This document shows, piece by piece, positions 11,357-23,400 of a stretch of DNA of 64,000 bases. Each line of letters begins with the position of its first letter. Positions within the stretch are counted from its first letter, which is position 1. Source of the stretch: Oasisia sp. SBJ-2009 (lineage: Eukaryota; Annelida; Polychaeta; Sabellida; Siboglinidae); contig OZ024867.1 in NCBI GenBank assembly GCA_964017155.1, positions 13,982,220-14,046,219 of the forward strand. Reading direction: 5' to 3'. Made by a program: the position numbers and the translations under genes. The notes under the pieces were generated by a model, which saw nothing but the letters and a program-made list of their open reading frames with translations, had not been told where the DNA came from and made no database searches.

Positions 11357-12063
11357 GCTCCCCATTTTGATTTAGTATTTTACTACGCCTACGGGTCTAC
11401 GCTCTGCGTCAGAAAGTTGACGGTCGGAATCAGGAAAGCGTGGTACCAGTGGAAAGCTTACTGGATGGTCTATTCCAAAATCGGTTACCCGTACACCATG
11501 TAGTAGCATATCGAATGTATTTTTTAGACATCCTACGATTAATGTTTAAACATATGGATTAAACTTTAAAGTAATAAAATATAAAGTTTTAAATATTTTA
11601 TTCAGGGTTCTCTCCACAGCCGGTCACCGAAGGTCTTGAATGTTCTTCTATTTCAAGGAATGTTCTTGATAAGTGTTTCATGAATATCAAGCACGATAGT
11701 GTCGAGTCGTTGACGAAAGAATTATAGTAATATTTATTGGACATTTGTCGCCAACTATTGTAATAAAATCGATGAAACACACGGTCGCTAGAAGTCGCTA
11801 CTCATACGCGTGAGCCAATTAGATATGCGCTCTCATCGAATATTTGGCTACTCGCTAATCAGATACGCTCTTTCATCGCATGTGTGGCTACTCGCCCGCT
11901 ACCGTCCATAGGCATAGTGTAGATTTTAGTTTTGTTTCCATCACAGTATTTACTTTATCGTTGAAATAATCGCCAAGCTGCAACTGAAGAGTGATTGCAA
12001 ATGTACGTGTAAGTAGTTAGTGGATAAAGTCAATGTCAATGATTATATAGAATAGAATCGGGA
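11357..12063. other. Unannotated spacer
   Basis: No convincing ORF, RNA gene or element boundary is visible. A short direct repeat lies at 11,800-11,900 (ggctactcgc... with atacgctctttcatcgca and atatgcgctctcatcga). Confidence 0.6.
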
Positions 12064-13169
12064 AAGATCGGTCCGTGTATATACCGTTTTTTCCTTTTTC
12101 GTTTTTAAATTTGCGAACGAAAAACGGATACCGAATTCGTTTTTCGTTTTTGCATTTAGGATGCTTCGGTCGCACTGCCACTTCGGGTGGTCGGTAAAAA
12201 TTGGTAGTTTCGGCGGGATACTTCGGTCGCACTGGCAGCGTTTTGAAAATAAACTCGCAGAAATTGCATCGGCGAAGTGGTATGTCTAAGTACCTACAGG
12301 TGAATATTGGTCGTTTCGGCGCTGTTTTTTATGTTTCGACAATTTAACAAACTTTACTCAACCTTATATATGATAGATCGAAAGATGGATAAATCGAGAG
12401 TAGATCATCAAACTATGTGATGCAATAGTTATTTTAAATTTAGTTTGTAAACTATTTGACTTAGGAAGCCCCTATTATGACTAATAAATAGTCGCTATTT
12501 TAGGGGCCACTTTGGGTTTTTAAATTAGCAATTTGTTATGTAATTATTGAATTCCATTGACGGACCATTATGGATAGCCCAATTGTATTTAGGAGCATGT
12601 ATATTCCTGAGTATTGTTTATTAACATTTGCTACTTTACGCATATTGTAAGTAGAGGATATGTGGTAAAAATATAATACGTTAATGGCTTAATGTGTGAG
12701 TTAGTGTTAATTCATTATTATTTTGCATATGTAGTAATTTACAACAATAGAAGTATGTTTGCATCTGTGTGTAAAATGCTGCTTTACATAACGTATCAGT
12801 CTTTTTAAAATTGTGATTGTATATGTTTTGATTAAACAAATATAGGTATTGTTTATTGTGTGAGGCATACTATTTGTAATATTCTTTTTTACAAATGTAT
12901 ATTATGTCCTGAATGCATGTGTTCTGCTGTGTGCTGGTGTGAAATGATTATGCATATTTCTGGTTTGTCTTATCTGCCAATTTTGAAAGTATGCGGGTAA
13001 TATTTTATGTTTATATTTATAATAAAATTACAATATAACTACAATAAGTCGGTATTTAACTTTTGCTTAAACATTAATTCTATGTGGAGCTATATTTATT
13101 TGAAAATATGATTCTTACAAGTTTTTTTTGCAATTTTTTATTTAATTACATTTGTGTCCCTAGATCAGT

Positions 13170-13545
13170 AGATGGTAATTAGTGTGAGGCAATATTATAG
13201 AATTATAGAGTGAATTTGTTATTCTAGTTTGAATAATATGCTTTAACCTAGTTATAGGTCCGATTGTTCGAGACATATTTTGCTATTTTATCAGTATGTT
13301 TAATCCAGTTTAAATGCGAGATTAATGTAAAGCCCATAATGTTAAACTGGTTAAATCTCTCAATATCTACACTGTCAATTGTTAATGTTACTTCATCAAC
13401 CTATTTATTAGGCATTTGAGAAAAAACTTTTGTTTTATTAATATTTTAATGATAATTTATAATAATAACACAAGTTTTATTGGCAATTCAACTGAGTTGG
13501 ATTGACATTATACAATAAAATACAATTAACGCATCTGTACGCCTC
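13170..13545 (-). pseudogene. LINE reverse-transcriptase remnant in left arm
   Basis: This is the reverse complement of 15,244-15,640. On the minus strand it has the same readable stretch around FNQFNIMGFTLISHLNW, typical of the segment after the RT palm in LINE ORF2, with several stops. At the outer edge it has a LINE-like 3' tail (aataaaacttgtgttattat). Confidence 0.5.
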
Positions 13546-14432
13546 GTTTTGTAGGTAAAGTATGTCATTGTACCTCTTCTTATCTTACAGACTGCTTACA
13601 GTTAGTTGCATATTATTGTGTTAGGTGTATTGCTGTGAGCTCCATTCCAATGGCTCCTGGCTACCTCAGTGATCCACATTAAACAGTAGTGTATATGATT
13701 GTCACACTTGCAACTGCTCAAATATTCCTGTCAAGAAGTACAACTTGTCTTTAGGCCAGTGTAAATTTGCTTACAAGTTTGGAAAACTTTGGGACGCTAT
13801 CCCAGATTGTATACAGAATGCAAGCAGTGCAGAGATATTTAAAACACACATTTTAACAGTTTCTCATGATAGATGTACACACTTGCAAACATTTCATGAT
13901 ATATATGGCTGAGGGATTGTTTGCATTTGGCTGGTAGATTGTTTAGATTAATAAATATTTGTGTGGTGGTGGTAGTGGTAGTCATAGTAAGGACTTTATC
14001 TCAGACAATCAGATTTTTATTATTGTTATTACTATTATTGTTATGTAGAAGTGGATGAGTTTGAGTAGTTTGCCAGTCGAATGTGGACTGTCACTTAGTC
14101 ATGCCTTTTGGGATGCCTATGAAGTGCACATAATCTTATGTCATTATAATTAAAGATTTAACAGTCTAATGATTTTTTTAATTATTTGTAATATTTTTTA
14201 TTCATGTTTCCAATAGAATATGAAACAGTGTCACCTGACTGTTTATTAACAACTGAAATGGAGTATGTATGGAGTTGCAAGTGTGACAAACATGCATTCT
14301 ATTTTTAACGCAAACCAATCAGTGAGATAGCCAGGAGCCATTGGAATGGAGCTCACAGCAATAATATTCAACTAACTATAAGCAGTCTGTAAGACTAGAA
14401 GAGGTACAATGATATAATTTACCTATAAAAAG

Positions 14433-15333
14433 AGGCGACCCCCAAGGATCAATTTTAGTGCCACTGACATTGTTATTTACTATAATTATATCAATTATTT
14501 CCAAAAGCCAGCATAACTATAACATAATTAGAGACCTCAGTGAACAAGTTCAGCAGTGGGCAACACGACTTGTGCCGGAAACAAAGGGACTGCCATACAA
14601 CAACAGACTAATAGAATTACGGCTTCCTACCTTGAACTTCAGAAGACAGAGAACAGACATAATCCAGACATTCAAAATTATCAAAAGAATAGACTCGGTC
14701 AACCAGGATTGCAGATTTCCACAGTGCCCATCAAAGCTGATGTTATAAAAAGCCAGTGGTACAACAAGAGGGCACAGCGAAAAACTCCAAAAAAAGAGTG
14801 CAGCTGACTACAGACACCACTTCTTCTCGAACAGAATGGTTAAAATGTGGAACTCCCTTTCAGAAGATACAGTTCAGGCCAGAACAGTAAACGAACTGAA
14901 GTCACACCTCCGAAGAGATTGGAGAGGTCACCCAGATCTGTATAATTACAATTTTTCAAATTAACCAGCTTTGACAAACCGGATATAAAAAACAAAACAT
15001 GAAAACAAATACATCAATAGAGAACTACAACAACAGAAAAAAAATCTTGAGATGGTCTCAATGCTCAGTTTGGGCAACTACTGACCGGTCTTGAGGTAAG
15101 ATCTTGAGGTATGATAACTTATGCTCATGATACTTGATGATACAAGTACAATTAAAACCTTCACAAAACTTCAATGAAAGAAACACAGTGAATATTGAAT
15201 ATCTGATTAATAAAGACCTATAATAAACATATAGCTAAAACTACATACAGATGCCTTAATTGTATTTTATTGTATAATGTCAATCCAACTCAGTTGAATT
15301 GCCAATAAAACTTGTGTTATTATTATACATTAT
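14433..15333 (+). pseudogene. Truncated LINE ORF2 fragment with 3' tail
   Basis: The plus strand opens with RGDPQGSILVPLT, the RT palm motif RGxPQGSxLGPL with changes. After an internal deletion, the ORF2 C-terminal region follows: QQWATRLVPETKGLPYNNRL, then ELRLPTLNFRRQR. Near 14,817-14,963 comes FFSNRMVKMWNSL and a stop. A 3' untranslated stretch runs to AATAAAACTTGTGTTATTAT (about 15,333). The FADD catalytic motif is missing and there are frame changes, so this is a dead fragment. Most of it is absent from the left arm of the surrounding palindrome. Confidence 0.7.
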
Positions 15334-15349
15334 CATTAAAATATTAATA

Positions 15350-15640
15350 AAACAAAAGTTTTTTCTCAAATGCCTAATAAATAGGTTGATGAAGTAACAT
15401 TAACAATTGACAGTGTAGATATTGAGAGATTTAACCAGTTTAACATTATGGGCTTTACATTAATCTCGCATTTAAACTGGATTAAACATATTGATAAAAT
15501 AGCAAACAGATGTCTCGAACAATTGGACCTATAACTAGGTTGAAGTATATTATTCAAACTAGAATAAATAGTTCACTCTATAATTCTGTAATATTGCCTC
15601 ACACTAATTACCATCTACTGATCTAGGGACACAAATGTAA
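15350..15640 (+). pseudogene. LINE RT-thumb remnant in right arm
   Basis: The plus strand reads VTLTIDSVDIERFNQFNIMG then TLISHLNWIKHIDKIAN, and later INKLQKKLVRIIF. This is the segment after the palm in LINE ORF2 (xxFNxLGxxIxxxLxWxxHI). Stops interrupt it. It is a different fragment from 14,433-15,333. Confidence 0.55.
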
Positions 15641-16639
15641 TGGAATAAACAAATTGCAAAAAAAACTTGTAAGAATAATATTTTCAAATAAATATAGCTC
15701 CCACATAGAATTAATGTTTAAGCAAAAGTTGAATATCAACTTATTGTAGTTATATTATAATTTTATTATAAATATAAACATTAAACATAACCCGCATACT
15801 TTCAAAATTGGCAGGTAACACAAACCAGAAATATGCATAATCATTTCACACCAGCACACAGCAGAACACATGCATTCAGGACATAATATACATTTGTAAA
15901 AAAGAATATTACAAATAGTATGCCTCACACAATAAACAATACCTATATTTGTTTAATCAAAACATATCCAATCACAATTTAAAAAAGACTGATACATTAT
16001 GTAAAGCAGCATTTTACACACGGATACAAAAATACTTCTACTGTTGCAAATTACTACATATTCAAAATAATAATGAATTAACACTAACTCACACATTAAG
16101 CCATTAACGTATTATATTTTTACCACATATCCTCTACTTACAATATGCGTAAAGTAGCAAATGTTAATAAACAATACTCAGGAATATACATGCTCCTAAA
16201 TACAATTGGGCTATCCATAATGGTCCGTCATTGGAATTCAATAATTACATACAAAAAAATTGCTAATTTAAAAACCCAAAGTGGCCCCTAAGATAGGGAC
16301 TTTTTATTAGTCATAATAGCGGCCTCCTAAGTCAACTATTTTACAAACTAAATTTAAAATAACTATTGCATCACATAGTTGCAGTTACAAAATAAGTACA
16401 TCTACTCTCGATTTATCCATCTTTTGATCGATCATATATAAGGTTGAGTAAAGTTTATTAAATTGTCGAAACATAAAAAACAGCGCCGAAACGACCAATA
16501 TTCACCTAGACATACCACTTCGCCGATGCAATTTCTGCGAGTTTATTTTCAAAACGCTGCCAGAGCGACCGAAGTATCCCGCCGAAACTACCAATTTTTA
16601 CCGGCCACCCGAAGTGGCAGTGCGACCGAAGCATCCTAA

Positions 16640-16860
16640 ATGCAAAAACCAAAAACGAATTCGTTTTTCGTTTATCTTACTTCACTTTTAAAAACCAAAA
16701 ACGAAAAACGAACTTGTTTTTCGTTTTTCTTACTTCACTTTTGAAAACGAAAAACGAAAAAGGAATTCGTTTTTCGTTTTTCGTTCGCAAATTTGAAAAC
16801 GAAAAACGAATTCGTTATCCGTTTTTCGTTCGCAAATTTAAAAACGAAAAAGGAAAAAAC
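16640..16860. repeat. ACGAAAAACGAA-type short tandem repeat at the element's right end
   Basis: Repeated words (aaacgaaaaacgaa, aattcgtttttcg) alternate in both orientations. They are expanded here compared with the left end (12,087-12,150), which has fewer copies. This subterminal repeat is probably part of the element's end structure. Confidence 0.65.
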
Positions 16861-17006
16861 GGTATATACACGGACCAAGATCGCCATGACATGCAAAATG
16901 CTGTGCTCTGCAATCTAAATACTAAAAATAAATTGGTAACATACTTGTCTTAATTATAACTATCGTAAGCTCGCCTGTCATTACCTTACCTTAGCCTTAG
17001 GATACC

Positions 17007-17444
17007 TTAGGACGGTTCTGATCGCAGGATTCTGTGTTCCTCTATGATCAGCTCTTCGTTTTCATTATCTATTAATATTAAATCGCGTGTTCCGGTTCTA
17101 TTGTTAGAAATTCTTAACGGTGCTTCGAAGTCATATAAAATATCCTGGCTATACCAAAATTTGTCTGTTCTTTGTGATATCTCATTGTTCTTCAACAGAT
17201 TTGGTACAGATTCATGGTCATAAATGTTGTGTATTATTTTATAGACTTCTATCATGTCTCCTCTTAATCTTCGATATGCTAATGTAGGTAGTTTAAGCAA
17301 TTTGAGTCTTTCTATATATGATAGGTCCCTCATACTTGGTAATTCTTTAGTGGCTCTTCTCTGAATATTTTCTAAGGCAATTTTGTGTTTTATTTTATAT
17401 GGGTGCCATACTGCCATAGCATAGTCATTCCCATAAATCACCAT
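17007..17444 (-). pseudogene. LINE ORF2 C-terminal fragment
   Basis: The 145-codon minus-strand ORF contains IALENIQRRATKELPSMRDL, then SYIERLKLLKLPTLAYRRLR, then GDMIEVYKIIH. This is the hallmark C-terminal block of CR1/Jockey-like LINE ORF2 proteins. No palm motifs are present and the ORF lacks the upstream RT core, so it is a 5'-truncated remnant. It lies about 0.5 kb upstream of the NLR-type gene and in the opposite orientation. Confidence 0.75.
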
Positions 17445-17943
17445 CAGGCATCACGTTCAAAGGCGTATGCATGTACGCATAAGAGTCGAGAGGCTACATT
17501 TTGGAACGCGAATAAAGGAAGGAATTCCCTCAGGAAATATCTATTAGATTGATTCATTAAAATTTAAATACTGAGTTAAAAGTCTCAGTTAATGCACTGG
17601 ACTGGTGGAACAGGGAGAGCCAATCATGGCAGATTCATGCCAATGCAATGAAAATGTCAATGACAACTTGTCATTAAACAACATCACATCTTCAGTGTGA
17701 CAGTGATGTTGGGCATAGATTATGTACATCAATTGGTTAGAATGTTAAAATAAAGTGGGGGGTCAAATTAAACTTAAGTTATTTAACTGCATCAAACCCT
17801 GGTCCTCCCTCATCAGCTGGTCGCAATGCTGGGGGTGAGACAATTCCGCTAGATAAGAAAACCTGTGCTCAGGGCAGATGCTTAGGAAATACCTGCTTCT
17901 GGTGTGATAATGATGTCTTTTGTAGAGATCCAAAGTGAAAGTG
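17445..17943 (+). promoter_or_regulatory. 5' flank of the CXorf38-NACHT-LRR gene
   Basis: No TATA box can be placed with confidence. A splice-acceptor-like tract (gatgtcttttgtag) ends at 17,924, 20 bp before the chosen ATG. The first coding exon may therefore begin there, with a 5'-UTR exon further upstream. No conserved protein is seen. Confidence 0.3.
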
Positions 17944-18432
17944 ATGGCAGCAACTGTTGTCGGGGATCTCAATGATCCCGGATATCGTAACTGGTACAAG
18001 GCGAATAGAGCCCTTCTATGTATCGTTGATGTCTTGCGCCTTGTCTGTTCTGCTGAGATTAAGAACTTCCATGCCTCACTTTTGAACAAGCATGGAGCAC
18101 GAGGAATCTGCAGTCGCCCTTGTACCCACGGAGATGTCGTAGCCCATGGCCAGTGTGGCAATTGGTCCCTTCAGTGTCCTAGCAACGTTTGCTCATATTG
18201 GCTGGATGAAATCATCAGAGGAAGGACCAAGAGGTCAACTAGATTGAACTGGCAGAACTCTGACTTCAGCCAGTGGCAAACGGAGCCTTGGCAGATAGCA
18301 AAGATATATATGGCTGGTGGACAGGACAGCGCTTGCGTCAACGCGGCTGACACGGATGCTGCTGGCATTGTGCAGTTACTGACGAACTTCAAAGGATTCC
18401 AAACGGTGCTGGACCCGCAAAAGGTGGATGCA
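17944..18432 (+). CDS. Exon 1: CXorf38-like domain, N-terminal part
   Basis: 163 codons from ATG. LNDPGYRNWYKANRALL, then LVCSAEIKNFHASLL, a Cys-containing middle (GQCGNWSLQCPSNVCSYW), LNWQNSDFSQWQTEPWQIAK, and ADTDAAGIVQLLTNFKGF. This order (YRNWxKA, EIxxFH, a Cys/Trp centre, PWxxAK, DxxxxxxLxxxFxxF) is that of the vertebrate CXorf38 family and its many molluscan relatives. It ends in VDA with donor GTAAGT, phase 0. No signal peptide is visible. Biochemical function of the family is not established. Confidence 0.8.
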
Positions 18433-20210
18433 GTAAGTTAATATTTGGGCCAAGGCAATTGTTCTGATATTTAAGTGATAGTGTTACCATAAACCTCGGC
18501 GTATATGCCTATGGCAAACATCCTGAAGTGAGGAATGGTGTTTATACAAGCAAGGGCATTTAGGGTGTTTATGAAAGGGGAGTGTTTATGAAAGGGTCTG
18601 ATTCACAAATTACAATGCAAACCCCTAAACATTATTCCCAACATTCTTCTCTTGCTGCATTCCGTTTTTACCATAGAATCCTGCATCCATTTGTATAAAC
18701 TCAAATAATTAGTGAACGAAGAACATTGAAATAATTTAGTAAGACAACAATTATCGATATCAAAAGAAAAGAAAATGGGTTAAAGGACAAAAAAAGGCTA
18801 CGGCTTCGTGTCATCCACCTAATAGAGTTTATACAAAGTAACAATTTCCACATATACTCAATTTTTTAATGTCAGCGGTTTACTCAGAATGTGACTTTAA
18901 AGTCTAAAATTCTAGCGAAATCCATGATGGTCTAGACGTCGCCATAGGTGAAGGGTTAATTTGGCTTGGCCATTCAGTGCGCTGCATTCTATATCTCGGT
19001 CAGCTTCCGGCGACGTCGTTAAGGGTCAACAACTTCGAGTCTTCGACAGTTCGTTCAGTTGGCGTGACATCTAGCAGCTGCTTATAGACGTATATATAAA
19101 TCTGTGGTTAAATCTATGGTAAACTTGAGTAATGATGCCTTCGTGTTCGGCATACGGTTGCAATAATAGTTGAAACAACCGGTAGTATTGAAGCAATGGA
19201 TTCACGTTGGTGATTTGCGGGCGTACTGTTTGTCACTTTGCTCACTTTTTCTGGTAAACCGCTGGCGTTAAAAAATTGAGTATATGTGGAAATTGTTACT
19301 TTATATTAACTCTATTGGGTGTATGCCACGTAAAAGTTAACTTTGTTTGTCCTTTAAAATTTCACCATCCTCATTTTACATACTACAACAGTCAGTACGT
19401 TTGTATGCACCTGTATTAACGCCCAACATCAGTGTTCAGTAAGGTAATTGAGAAGGGTGTATGTAAGAAGTTCACTTGAATTCAGTTAAAACATAATAGT
19501 GTTATAGAAATGGGCAACTTTGTTAAGAAAATATAGGATAATATAGGCTAACAAAAATTAATCGGTATATATACAAAATTCTGGCCTGGAGGAACATGAC
19601 ATCAATATAACGGATGGCATCTACGAGAGTCTCAATGGTTGTATCCCTGACCCACAAGTGATCATTTGTATTCCTCATGATACTTATGCTTTTACATACT
19701 TACTTAATGATTGAGTGTCATGTCTGACTGCCCACCCACCTGGCTGGATGCCTGTCAAATCACAAATGAATTGTGTTCTTGTGATTTCATAGGTGAGGAA
19801 AGTACGCAATGAACTGATGCATTCGCATAATATCAAAGTGTCGTCAGCTGATCTGACCACATTCATGCACACCATGGTCAATTTGCTGGAGGACCCAGTT
19901 AAGCTTGTCCGTGTTCCTGCAGCTCAACAAGCAGTGATTGAAATAAACCAGGTAACATGAAATATGTGTCACTTAGATGACCATATTATTGTTTGTTTAC
20001 ATTGCTTGTTTAAATTATTGTTTGATTATATGCTATCTGTATTTTATTTGTCTATTGTTTTTATGATAATATATAACATGCATTATGTTATGTATAATAT
20101 CTTATGTGAAATGTTGAGACTTATTTAGAACGTGTTCTGATTTGATAGTAATAATTAGGATAATATCATGTTACCATCGGTAAGAGTTGTGTTACTATAC
20201 AACATACACG

Positions 20211-20254
<44 letters not shown>

Positions 20255-20407
20255 CAAACACATTGTACATACATATACATACTTGCACGCATGCACGAAC
20301 ACACACATAATTACATACTGATCAATCTTATGTTGGGTCTTACAGTAGAGCCATACATTTTTCTGTAATAGAAATCTCCTGATGCATAAACTGTAACTAT
20401 ACAATCC

Positions 20408-20446
<39 letters not shown>

Positions 20447-23400
20447 TGCGTGCATGCGTGCGTGCGTTTGCATGTGCGTGTGTGTGTTAATTCATGATAA
20501 CATGTATTTTCTATTCATGTTTACTAGATCGAGAGTACAGTTATCGAAGTCAATGACTCCGAATTTCTGAAGCAGGAACGTATGGTTTGGAAGCAGCACC
20601 TTGCAGCTCTAGCAGACGCCAACAAACAGGTTGTTATTGTTGTGGTAATTACAGATACAACTGCTGTTTACAATTTGGGCATCTCGGCTCAAGCCTGATA
20701 TAGGACTATTTTTACTATATTTTGTGTTAATCCTTTCAAAAACTAATCATTAACGAACATTTTAATATGTTGTAAAATATATGTGCACTGTTAATAAATC
20801 AATTAACAATTCCCTACTCAAATTACCAGTAGTCAAAAAGAAAATGTAAAATTTCTGGTGATCTTACTTGTTTTTAATTTTATATATCCAGACAAATCAC
20901 AGATGGTCTTCAGGCATAATTACATTTTGGAGTGAACATGTAACTAAGGAGTGTGTTATAACTACAACTACTATTATGTTAATTTGTTGTTTTCTAGTAC
21001 TATAGAAACATACATGTCACAACGGGTTAAATGTTCTTTTATGCAATGCGCAAGCTGGTGATCGCCAACAACGCAAAGGTGGACAGTCGACTACGTGGCC
21101 TGGAGAAGCGAATGGATGAGATCATAGAACAAAATGTGCATGTGGACCTTCTTCGAAGTAAGCTTACTGTGATAGCCAGTTGTTTGTTTTGCAGTGTTTC
21201 CCGAAATGGTAGGGTGAAGGAGGTGGTAGGGTAAGGGGGGTGGTAGGGTGAGTGAGGTGGTAGGGTGAATGAGGTGGTAGGATGAGGGGGTGGTAGGGTG
21301 AGGGTGTGGTAGGGTTAGTGAGGTGGTAGGTTGAGGGGGTGGTAGGTTGAGGGGGTGGTAGGGTTAGTGAGGTGGTAGGTTGAGGGGGTGGTAGGGTGAG
21401 GGGGTGGTAGGGTGAGTGAGGTGGTAAGGTGAGGGGGTGGTAGGGTGAGTGAGGTGGTAGGTTGAGGGGGTGGTAGGGTGAGGGCGGTGGTAGGGTGAGT
21501 GAGGTGGTAAGGTGAGGGGGTGGTAGGGTGAGTGAGGTGGTAAGGTGAGGGGGTGGTAGGGTTAGTGAGGTGGTAGGTTGAGGGGGTGGTAGGTTGAGGG
21601 GGTGGTAGGGTGAGGGCGGTGGTAGGTTGAGGGGGTGGTAGGGTGAGGGAGGTGGTAGGGTGGGGGAGGTGGTAGGTTGAGGGGGTGGTAGTGTGAGGGG
21701 GTGGTAGTGTGAGGGGGTGGTAGTTTGAGGGGGTGGTAGGGTGAGGGAGGGGGTAGGTTGAGGGGGTGGTAGGGTTAGTGAGGTGGTAGGGTGAGGGGGT
21801 GGTAGGGTGAGGGAGTGGTAGGGTGAGGGTGTGGTAGGGTTAGTGAGGTGGTAGGTTGAGGGGGTGGTAGGTTGAGGGGGTGGTAGGGTTAGTGAGGTGG
21901 TAGGTTGAGGGGGTGGTAGGGTGAGGGGGTGGTAGGGTGAGTGAGGTGGTAGGGTGAGGGGGTGGTAGGGTGAGGGCGGTGGTAGGGTGAGTGAGGTGGT
22001 AAGGTGAGGGGGTGGTAGGGTGAGTGAGGTGGTAAGGTGAGGGGGTGGTAGGGTTAGTGAGGTGGTAGGTTGAGGGGGTGGTAGGTTGAGGGGGTGGTAG
22101 GGTGAGGGCGGTGGTAGGTTGAGGGGGTGGTAGGGTGAGGGGGTGGTAGTGTGAGGGGGTGGTAGTGTGAGGGGGTGGTAGGGTGAGGGAGGGGGTAGGT
22201 TGAGGGGGTGGTAGGGTTAGTGAGGTGGTAGGGTGAGGGGGTGGTAGGGTGAGGGAGGTGGTAGGGTGAGTGTGGTGGTAGGGTAAGAGGGTGGTAGAGT
22301 GAGTGAGGTAGTAGGTTGAGGGGGTGAGAGAGGTGGTAGGGTGAGGGCGGTGGTAGGGTGAGGGGGTGGTAGGGTGAGCAAGGTGGTAGCATGAGGGGGG
22401 TGGTAGGGTGAGGGGGGTGGTAGGGTGAGGGGGTGGTAGGGTGAGCGAGGTGGTAGCATGAGGGGGGTGGTAGGGTGAGGGCGGTGGTAGGGTGAGGGGG
22501 TGGTAGGGTGAGCAAGGTGGTAGCATGAGGGGGGTGGTAGGGTGAGGGGGGTGGTAGAGTGAGTGGGGTGGTAGGGTGAGGGGGTGGTAGGATGAGGGAG
22601 GTGGTAGGGTGAGGGGGGTGGTAGAGTGAGTGGGGTGGTAGGGTGAGGGGGTGGTAGGGTGAGGGAGGTGGTAGGGTGAGGGAGGTGGTAGGGTGAGGGG
22701 GGTGGTAGGGTGAGGGGGGTGGTAGGGTGAGGGCGGTGGTAGGGTGAGGGGGGTGGTAGGGTGAGGGCGGTGGTAGGGTGAGGGGGTGGTAGGGTGAGGG
22801 CGGTGGTAGGGTGAGGGCGGTGGTAGGGTGAGGGGGGTGGTAGGGTGAGGGGGGTGGTAGGGTGAGGGGGGTGGTAGGGTGAGGGCGGTGGTAGGGTGAG
22901 GGGGGTGGTAGGGTGAGGGGGGTGGTAGGGTGAGGGGGGTGGTAGGGTGAGGGCGGTGGTAGGGTGAGGGCGGTGGTAGGGTGAGGGGGGTGGTAGGGTG
23001 AGGGGGTGGTAGGGTGAGGGGGGGTAGGGTGAGGGCGGTGGTAGGGTGAGGGGGGTGGTAGGGTGAGGGGGGTGGTAGGGTGAGGGCGGTGGTAGGGTGA
23101 GGGGGGTGGTAGGGTGAGGGCGGTGGTAGGGTGAGGGGGTGGTAGGGTGAGGGCGGTGGTAGGGTGAGGGGGGTGGTAGGGTGAGGGCGGTGGTAGGTTG
23201 AGGGGGTGGTAGGGTGAGGGGGTGGTAGGTTGAGGGGGTGGTAGGTTGAGGGAGGTGGTAGGGTGAGGGAGGTGGTAGGGTGAGGGGGTGGTAGGTTGAG
23301 GGGGTGGTAGGGTGAGGGAGGTGGTAGGGTGAGGGGGTGTTAGCGTGAGGGGGTGGTAGGTTGAGGGGGTGGTAGGTTGAGGGGGTGGTAGGGTGAGGGC

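Larger units (their letters stand above)
12070..16876. mobile_element. 4.8-kb palindromic element with 6-bp target-site duplication
   Basis: The termini are perfect inverted repeats: GGTCCGTGTATATACCG begins at 12,070 and CGGTATATACACGGACC ends at 16,876. They are flanked on both sides by AAGATC (12,064-12,069 and 16,877-16,882). The inverted arms run 12,070-13,545 against about 15,244-16,876, and 13,545-13,745 against about 14,255-14,440. An extra 0.8-kb LINE segment lies in the right arm. About 510 bp in the middle are unpaired. No transposase ORF is present, so this is a non-autonomous long-TIR or foldback element. I cannot assign a superfamily. Confidence 0.75.

Noticed and set aside
10613..11375. 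Gly/Glu/Arg-rich and Pro/Ser-rich ORFs on both strands
   Set aside because: Composition artefacts of the C/T tract.
17935..17943. Start of the CXorf38-like exon at GTG 17,935
   Set aside because: GTG is not a normal eukaryotic start. The ATG at 17,944 follows in frame and fits the family N-terminus.
17763..18161. Minus-strand ORF of 132 codons opposite exon 1
   Set aside because: It is the shadow of the conserved plus-strand exon.
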